From NCBI GenBank assembly GCA_025594325.1, contig JANHCV010000012.1, positions 1,178,001 through 1,242,000 of the forward strand: 64,000 nucleotides of DNA, written 5' to 3'. Below are positions 57,320 through 64,000 of this stretch, piece by piece. Position numbers and translations under genes: made by a program. The notes beneath the pieces were generated by a model. That model searched no databases. It worked only from the letters and a program-made list of their open reading frames with translations, and was not told where the DNA came from. The stretch's first letter is position 1. Each line of letters opens with the position of its first letter. This stretch comes from Blastocladiella emersonii ATCC 22665. Taxonomy: Eukaryota; Blastocladiomycota; Blastocladiomycetes; Blastocladiales; Blastocladiaceae.

Positions 57320-60300
57320 CTCGCTGACGTGCTTCAATCGAGCCGTGTTCCATCATCTGTTCCTTCTCATTTTGTGTTTCGGCAAGTAAAATGCATGTAT
57401 CTTTCATGTGCAGTCCATCGTCGTCAACGGTCAAGGGAGAGCGAGCGCGACCTTCGCCACTCCGCTTCAGCCGGTTCCTCGACCTGCGGCTGCTCGACCA
57501 CGCGCAGCGTTCTCTCACTGTCCTTCAGGCTGGACTCATGAACATGTCCCTTCAGTTGCTGGACGGCCGCGATGCCAACCACGTTGAGAAGCTTCACACG
57601 CGCGCCCTGTGCAGCTTCACGGCCTTGACCATGAACACAGGACTAGCCGTGCTGGAGTACACCGTACTCAACCAGCGCGGTGACGGAGCAGAGACTAAAG
57701 AAAACAAGGCTCGCGCCGCAGCGAGAGTGCCGGAGCCGCCGTGATCGCGAAGAGCGCAGCAGAGTGCAATCGTGGCCACGCTCCTGTAGCGACCAAGGAT
57801 GCAAGCAGACCACTCAGAAAGCTGGCCAAGTGCGGCAAAGTGCGCCCGTACCGACAACAGATCGACGCTGCCGTGCGAATCCACCTCATTGTACGCGATT
57901 TGAGCAGTACAGGGAAGCTCACCGAGCGGCTCGACGAACGAGGCAAGAATGGCCTTCCAGACGTCAGAGCGAACCTGCGCTGACGTCGTCGGGGCACTCA
58001 AGAAACGCGACGAGCGAGATGCGAGCCCGCGCGAGAACACCGCGGCCAGGGCCGGCACCGTGTGCTCAAGACTTGGGTAAGGTGAGTTAGGAGCGCGACC
58101 AGGCCGTGATCTTGCCACGGTCGTGTGCGGATCGAGTCCAGGAGTAGCAGAAACAGGGAAGCGAACGTGGCTTCGAGGCCACCGGCGTGCGTACCGGGGG
58201 TACGGCATGGAAGCGCGGCAAGCGGTGCTACGAGTGAGTGGGTGCCCGGCGAGAAGTCGATCGCAGCGACGGGAGGGTAGGGCGGATCGCGCTGTCAAGG
58301 CGAAGTCGAGCGATCGAGGCTGAGCGGAAAGGACTACTCGAAGCGGACCGAGCCAGCAGGCGGTGGATGCGGCCACAACGGACGACGGATTGAACGCAGA
58401 GTGCCCGGTGCCCAGAAAGCGCAGATCGAGGACGAGCACCTGCAAGTGAAGCGCAAGTCTCATTGCAGCAGGTCGCGGTCAAGTCCGGAAAGCAATCAGC
58501 GGCGGCGTCGTTGGCAGCGAACGCCCGACGCAGCAGAGCGAGCGACTGCTGCGTGCGGCGAGACAACGCGGGCCGAACGGCAGCTCGAGCGCCTCATTCA
58601 TGGGACGGCAATCATCTTGCATGAGCTTCGTGGGTACTTTGCATCAGCTGGAGGTCCCCAAGAGGGCCGTTCAAGAGAGAGAGGGAGCATGGGCACCCGC
58701 TGCGCCCGCGACCACGGAGTGCAGGGGCTCGGCCGTGGAGCCACGCAATACTCACACGTGTGGGTTGGAGAGCAGCTGCTCTCCGAAGAAGCCGGCCGTG
58801 AACGGGATCGGCGCCTGAGAGCGCGGCAGGGGGCATCGCGGGCTTCGCGACGTAACAGTAGCGTAGGCGTGCGATCAGCCATGCTTGCGAGACGGGCGTG
58901 CATCGACAGGACTATTAGCATGTCCGAGCTGCCCGCAGTCGGCCAAGGTCGCGGAGATCGAGCCGGTCCGGAGCTCGAGGCGAGGCTCGCGGCGGAGCTC
59001 GAAGGGCGACCAGCTTGGTCGTCAGGAGCACTATCAAGCAGGTCCCGACGAGAGTCCGGCGAGGACCGTGAGAGAGCTCCGCCAAGTCAATCAGCCCATT
59101 GTCCGTCGAGGTGCGCAAGCGGGGGTGGAGACGACCGGGACGCGCGATCACGTCGAGGCCGGCGGCCGGGCCGGCCAACGGAGCCGGCTCGTTTGCAAGC
59201 CGCGATGTGGCGCATCGCGTGGGCCAGCAACGGCAGGCGGGCCGTGTGCGCGAACACGGCGCGTTCCCATGGGAGCGGAAGCGCGAATTGCGAGGCGCGC
59301 GGCGCGAGGAGACGTGCGAGGGGCGACTGCGTGGTGGGAACGCGGCCCCCCGAACTCCAAACAACGGCGCGGGCAACACAACTCGAGGCCAAGCGGTAGC
59401 CGCCGTTCCGGTTTGCGGCGCCGCTCGTCCGTCCTCTCTTTCTGTCCGCTGAGGTCCCCGATCCGAGAAGCCATGGAGCAAAATGTGAGAGTCGGCTCGG
59501 GGACGTGCGTGCGCGCTGCACCGACGTTGGAAGCTTCGGCAGACGCGTTGTACGGGATGGGCCGACGGTGGAGGAGGAAGGGCGGATGGATCGAGCGGCT
59601 GTGGCATGGAGAAGGAAGTTTGGTCGAGAAGCGCCGGACTGGGCAAGGTCAAGTCCCGAGGCCGATCCGCTGTACGCGCGCCGGGGAGCGGTTTCCTCCG
59701 TGTCCGAGGTCGTGTCCATCAACGGATCGGGCTCGGATGCCCTTGGGCCAAAGTACCGGAGGACCTTCTCCAGGTGTCCGAGCACACGGACGGCCAGCTC
59801 CGGAGCGCGGTGAACGGTCGGGTTCGATGCCGAGCGCCCACCGCGCGAACCAAGGTCGCGTTTGGGTCGGCCGACATGAGCGACGCTGGTGCATGTAGTC
59901 GATGACCAGTAGCGCATACATGATAGCTCCATACGAGACGGTCACGGCGACACGCGTGGAGTACGTGTCGTGGGAGACAATCTTGAGTGGAACCGGCGGG
60001 ACGTCCTGCCAAACTTGATGGTGTGACGCAGGGTGTGACGCGCCAGCCCCGTAGCGGCAGGGACGCCTCAATCGGGGCCGGGTGCCTCAGCGCGCTACCG
60101 CGGGCATGGACCCTCGAAGGCGTCATGGTCACGGGGGATCAGGCACATGAGAATTGTCTCTCAAGTGGCGCGGCGCGGAAGGCAGCTGGAGGGAGACGGC
60201 GGCGCGGCGCAACGCGTCACGGGCAAGCTTGTTCATCACCAACGCGTCGAGCTTCCCCTCTCTCTCTCCGCGATATTGCAACGCTATCCCGATCCTCCGT

Positions 60301-60500
60301 ACAACATCTCCGACTCATTGCAACCGCAGGCTAGACGACCGGGCAGCACTACCACGCATCGCTTGGCGCAGTGACGGACGCGCAGGTACATGTGGGCTGG
60401 GTCGCCGCCGTCATACGCTCACGGTACGCGTCCGGATCCGTGTAGATACATCGCGTAGCACACGACGCAAGGGCTGCTGCAAGACGATCGGTGCGCAGTC
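57320..60500. other. Region without an assignable gene
   Basis: Starts with the conserved family 3' flank of copy D (57383). Further on there are long open frames on both strands (for example 57594-58463 minus, 59087-59932 minus, 58885-59898 plus), but none shows a domain, splice pattern or start context that can be defended. Short direct repeats and many G/C-rich purine runs occur. It may hold degraded transposon DNA. Confidence 0.4.
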
Positions 60501-60854
60501 AAGAGCTACTCGGGCGCATCAAGGTCAAGAGACGCACAAGCGGTGACGACGTCGCGCGTCCAGCTGCTGCTCATGGGGGCTATGCGCAACGAGATCAAGA
60601 TGGAGAAGGCCGACAAGCCCAAGGTCAGGATCAAGACGCCCCGCCGCCCGCACACGTTCTCGACAACGGACAACGCCGGCGACGCTCAAGTTCTCAAATC
60701 AAATCTCGACACTCACGCCAACGCGCCTCGCCGCCTCGCCGCCTCGCCGACTCCCTCGCGTTCCACATCCCGCCCGCGTTCCCGCGTTCCCGCGCGTCGT
60801 CGTTGTCCAGCTCCAGCTCGCCAACAAGACCAACGAGTTCGAGTTCTTCGAGTT

Positions 60855-60906
60855 CTTCGAGTTCAAGCTCAAGCTCAAGCTCAAGCTCAAGCTCAAGTTC
60901 AAGCTC
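60855..60906. repeat. AAGCTC hexamer microsatellite
   Basis: About eight tandem AAGCTC units, preceded by GAGTTCTTCGAGTTCTTC. Confidence 0.85.
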
Positions 60907-60939
60907 GTGGTCGTCGTTTGACGTGTTCCTCTCTGTTCC

Positions 60940-61110
60940 TCGCGTTCCTCGACTCAACGTGCTCCCGTTCCTCATGTTCAAGACTTGACGTGCTCCTGTT
61001 CCTCATGTTCAAGACTTGACGTGCTCGCGCTCCTTGACTTGACGTGCTCCCGTTCCTCAAGTTCAAGCTCGCGTTCCTTGACTTGACGTGCTCCCGCTCC
61101 CTCAAGATGA
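60940..61110. repeat. Tandem repeat GACTTGACGTGCTC...
   Basis: Repeats of TTCAAGACTTGACGTGCTC and TCCTTGACTTGACGTGCTCC variants, period about 30-45 bp, four to five copies. Downstream frames through it are not likely coding. Confidence 0.8.
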
Positions 61111-61202
61111 TGATCCTCGACTACTACCCCGGTACTCGCTCGCTCCCACCCGCCCGCGCCGCGCGCTCGTCTCTCAACTCTCCAACGCGCGTCCATCACC
61201 AA

Positions 61203-61352
61203 CCACAGCACGCAGCAGCACGCAGCAGCACGCAGCAGCACGCAGCAGCACGCAGCAGCAGCAGCACATCGACCTTGACTCGACCGACCTCTTCTCCTTC
61301 CTCATCGACTTCATCGACTTCATCGACTTCATCGACCTCATCGACCTCATGC
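61203..61352. repeat. CACGCAGCAG array and CATCGACTT nonamer array
   Basis: About five CACGCAGCAG(CA) units at 61205-61265, then CATCGACTT repeated at 61303-61350. Confidence 0.85.
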
Positions 61353-61527
61353 ACGGGTACGCGCATCACCTCCACCTCGCTCATGGTGGCTTGTGGTGCT
61401 CCGTGGTTGCAGAGTGTGCTCACCGCCTCACCTCGCCTAGTTCCGCTCCCGTGGGCAGCGCGCGGCTCGCGCACGCGCAGCGCACCTCACTGCCGCGCCG
61501 CGCCGCGCGCCCGCCCGCGTCCGAATA

Positions 61528-61824
61528 GAGACCTTGCGAAAAGTCGGGGCCAACTTTTGAGCGGAGGCCGCGGTGGCTTGCTTCACGCGCGCGCGGGCCA
61601 CGTTGGCTGCAAGGCTTTTCAGCGAGACCTAGCGAGACCCTCCCCGCTCGACCGCTCCCTGATCTGGCACCTCGAGCGCTTGCGCAGGGCCGACCCCGAG
61701 AAAAGTCGGGGGCCCCGAGAAAAGTCGGGCCTGGCGCTCGAGCGGGCCTGTGCATTACGCCACACCGCGTGGCTGAAAGCGTGGGGCCAGGACGAAAGTC
61801 GGCCCCGACTTTTCGCAAGGTCTC
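61528..61824. mobile_element. 297-bp MITE with 24-bp inverted repeats and TA duplication
   Basis: Starts GAGACCTTGCGAAAAGTCGG plus GGCC; the mirror image ends at 61824. Both ends are flanked by TA (61526-61527 and 61825-61826), which fits a Tc1/mariner-type target duplication. Inside, GAAAAGTCGGG recurs at least twice in both orientations (near 61700-61730), so the element is built from its own termini. It encodes no protein and would need a transposase in trans. Confidence 0.75.
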
Positions 61825-61829
61825 TAATC

Positions 61830-62920
61830 GCGACTGACGCCCGTCCGTCACTCTTTCACCTCACTGCCTCACCCCGCGCACCCCCTCCACCCTTAACTTA
61901 GCCTAACTCTATGCAACGGACTCTATGTGTTGACTGCAAGCCCCATCCGAGCCGGATATGCCAACCTCGGCTCTGGTCGTGTTTTTTCTCGCGCCCCGCA
62001 CGGCGTTCCTTGCTTCACCTGACCGCTCTTGTGTTCCGTCTTTGTTCTTCCGGGTGTCCTTGCAATTTCCTAGACTCGTGCGTTTCACACTTGTCAGAAA
62101 TCTCTGCTTGTCCAGCCCGTTGTTTGCTCCCGACTACAAGGTGGACCTCGCAGAGCGTTGTCTTGTGCTCGGACTTGGTGTTTTCACTCATTGGCCTGAT
62201 CGCTGAGACCCCGGCTCCGACACCGCACATGGCGCGGATCGCGGAGCCGCACATGACCGCCGCGCATGCGCTGGCTGGCGCGCAGATCTCGTGCCATTAT
62301 GTAGTGGACAAGCACGGGGAGTTGCTTGACCTCAGTGTCGCCGCGCTTGATATCATTGTTTGTCAGCAAACGTGCTCGACGACGCGGCGCTGCTCGTATT
62401 TGAGCCCTTGAAGGTATCGGGCGAGCTGCTCCTGCTGCACGAGCTGCACATGGACAGCCACCAGTGTGACTCTGCCGTCTGCTTGAACGGGTCAAGCGCG
62501 AGGCGGCTCCACTGAGCTTTCTGCTGCAAACTGACCAGTGTCCTCCTTGGCCGTTCTGGCCAGGTTGGTGTTGTTGACAAGTTGTGGGAGCCACGCCGAA
62601 TCTGAGTCAACCTTGAGCAGCTGCTGACTAAGCTCAAGCAGCAGAGCAGGCACGGGCGCGTTCGCGTTCGAGTTCGAGAGCAGTAAATATTGATCTAATG
62701 ACATGAAGAGCATCGCCGCGTGCTGGTCGTCCTGAGGTGATGGACAAGGTTTTGTGCAGGAACGCGTCGTTGCCGTGAGCTACTTGCGCGATGCCAACGG
62801 GCACGATCTCGCCGTCAGTTTCGTCGTCGTTACCCACGCCAGTACCGTCGGCCCGTTGAAGGTCGACCTACTTGGGCGTCGCCTGTTGTCGGCCTCGGAA
62901 TTGGCAATCAGCTTGCCAGG
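61830..62920. other. Region with only weak open frames
   Basis: A minus-strand frame near 62837-62492 (MGNDDETDGEIVPVGIAQVA..., and LLLELSQQLLKVDSDSAWL in another frame) and a plus-strand frame near 62229-62411 look partly protein-like, but no full gene model, intron or domain could be supported. AT-rich stretches occur near 62000. Confidence 0.35.
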
Positions 62921-62922
62921 CG

Positions 62923-63430
62923 ATGCGTTCACGTAACGCGTACGACAGGCTCGCCAAGATCAAGGAGCAGCTCAAGTCGTCGCGCGCGTCGTCCAAGGGC
63001 AAGAGGTTTCTCTCGCCCAAGGATGCCCTCGCCAACTACTTCCTTGTCGGGTCCTTCAAGGTGCTTGACTCGCTGTCCGTGTTCGAGTGGCTCGCCATCG
63101 CGCTCACCTACGTCTTGAGCCTCATCTCGGTCGTCTTGGGCGGTGCTGGCCAGGCGCTGCAGTCGTACTCCCTGCTTTGGGACGGCTCCAAGGGCCCGAT
63201 CTTTGACGGCGCGCTGCCCAACGTCGCAAACCTGCGTGCCTGTGATGCTGCATACGTTGCTTTTGCAAGGTCCATCTCCCGTACTACAGCTCACTGACTC
63301 GCGCTGTATTGCAGGCCGCGCCACCAAGCGCAGTGCACCCGCCGCTCCCAAGCCCGCAAACAAGCGCCTCCACAACGAGTTGCACACGCGCAAGCACACG
63401 ACCAAAAGTTTCCTGTCTTTACATTCATAA
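62923..63430 (+). CDS. Small membrane protein, family unknown
   Basis: From ATG 62923: MRSRNAYDRLAKIKEQLKSS, a basic segment, then two hydrophobic stretches (VFEWLAIALTYVLSLISVVLGG) and LQSYSLLWDG. The frame runs to 63297; a likely acceptor (TATTGCAG, 63313) leads to a basic exon (ATKRSAPAAPKPANKRLHNE) ending at 63430. The donor could not be fixed. The end lies close to the Helitron-like frame that follows, so the gene may belong to that element or to the host. Confidence 0.4.
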
Positions 63431-63480
63431 ATCCTACAGTACCGAAGTATCTATCTGTTCATCCCAAGTGCGTGTTGCAG

Positions 63481-64000
63481 CGAGTCGCTGCCGGCGAGAG
63501 GGCGCCTTGGCCAGAGCCCCGCACAGTGGTCACCCGACAGTGCTGGGTGGGTGTACTGGCAATTCACCCCGTGGTCTACGTCTTCGTACTTGGGTACAGC
63601 CCCAACAAGTGCACACAATTCTTTATGAAGAGCAACTGCATAGTATTCCCGCAGAACACGCAGGACATCCTCGAGGCCATGTTGCCGCACGCCGAGTCCG
63701 ACATGGCCAACACCGTTCACGTCGTGCTCGTTGGCTCCAACGTGTCGCTCACGCCCGAGATGAAGAAGATGCTCACGGTTCGCCGTCACGTCGTTCTCGC
63801 TGCTCTCCGGTGGCTCAAGGAGCACAACCCGTACTACGCTGACATTATCATCGACATGGACCGCATCAACGCGCTCCCCGAGGACGGCATGCTGCCCAGC
63901 ATGGAGTCGCGCGCCACGCGCGTCGACAACGCCGAGTTCGAGGCGAGCGAGCGCAGCGGGGTGCACGACGACAACCTGCAGGCCAAGGACTCGGCGAGTG
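63481..64000 (+). CDS. Helitron-like replicase region, 5' part (runs off window)
   Basis: The plus-strand frame is open from at least 63481 to the edge. MKSNCIVFPQNTQDILEAML (Met at 63625) followed by a VHVVLVGSN strand, MLTVRRHVVLAALRWLKEHN, PYYADIIIDMDRINALPEDG and an acidic stretch. This order (G/S-N-x-I-x-F-PQ, VRR..V..AL.WLK..NP.Y.DI.ID, LPEDG) is typical of the N-terminal region of Helitron Rep/helicase proteins (DUF6570-type). The Rep and PIF1-helicase domains would lie to the right, outside the window. Whether it is intact is unknown. Confidence 0.6.

Noticed and set aside
57594-59932. Long minus-strand frames as a large gene
   Set aside because: Frames change repeatedly without usable splice signals; residues are Arg/Ser/Pro-rich as in non-coding GC-rich DNA. 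Kept only as an unassigned region.

Overview
The window looks like nuclear DNA of a GC-rich flagellated (zoosporic) fungus, with Blastocladiomycota as the best guess. The host genes encode a fungal Snt2-type BAH/PHD protein, TFIIE-alpha, a RED-type splicing factor, a triple-RRM protein, ribosomal protein eL24 and a P4-ATPase. An LRRC51-like protein of the kind kept by organisms with cilia points to a flagellate. Host introns are short (about 40-80 nt), and most begin with GTACGY.

The main feature is an integrated Polinton-like virus (PLV) of 16,042 bp at 5096-21137. It has terminal inverted repeats of about 720 bp, 5'-TG...CA-3' ends and a 5-bp target duplication (ATGAC). It sits inside a host gene, and removing it with one duplication copy restores that gene's reading frame across the junction. 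It encodes a primase-helicase fusion, a protein with a tyrosine-recombinase-like C-terminus, an rve (DDE) integrase carrying one in-frame TAG, and a long repeat-built fibre with a C1q/TNF-like head. It also encodes a coiled-coil/Gln-rich protein with a frame break and an in-frame TGA, an FtsK/HerA-type packaging ATPase, a major capsid protein, a penton-like minor capsid protein and several very small proteins. No DNA polymerase B and no adenovirus-type protease are visible, which separates it from classical Polintons/Mavericks. Most of its genes share a T-rich plus GTAA start-proximal motif, and none shows an intron.

Other regions: 1-2620 is a decayed Ty3/Gypsy element. 2840-3709, 22767-22990 and 52133-57314 hold members and remnants of a secreted family with ricin-type (QxW) trefoil motifs and a Cys-rich tail. 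23018-27718 holds two seven-helix membrane protein genes flanking LRRC51. 28038-39619 is a dense block of nuclear information-processing genes. 40063-43164 holds two copies of a Fanzor (eukaryotic TnpB) gene, one decayed and one with an intact catalytic half. Around them lie extra copies of the eL24 promoter region. 44669-51408 holds eL24 and a P4-ATPase. From 57 kb to the end the DNA is repeat-rich, with a 297-bp TA-flanked MITE and, at the right edge, an open Helitron-like reading frame running out of the window.

The viral genes divide into a replication/recombination module on the left (primase-helicase, recombinase-like protein, integrase), a fibre gene read leftwards in the middle, and a rightward capsid/packaging module. 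Broken reading frames in the integrase and the coiled-coil gene suggest that this copy is no longer fully functional as sequenced, unless stop readthrough or frameshifting is used.
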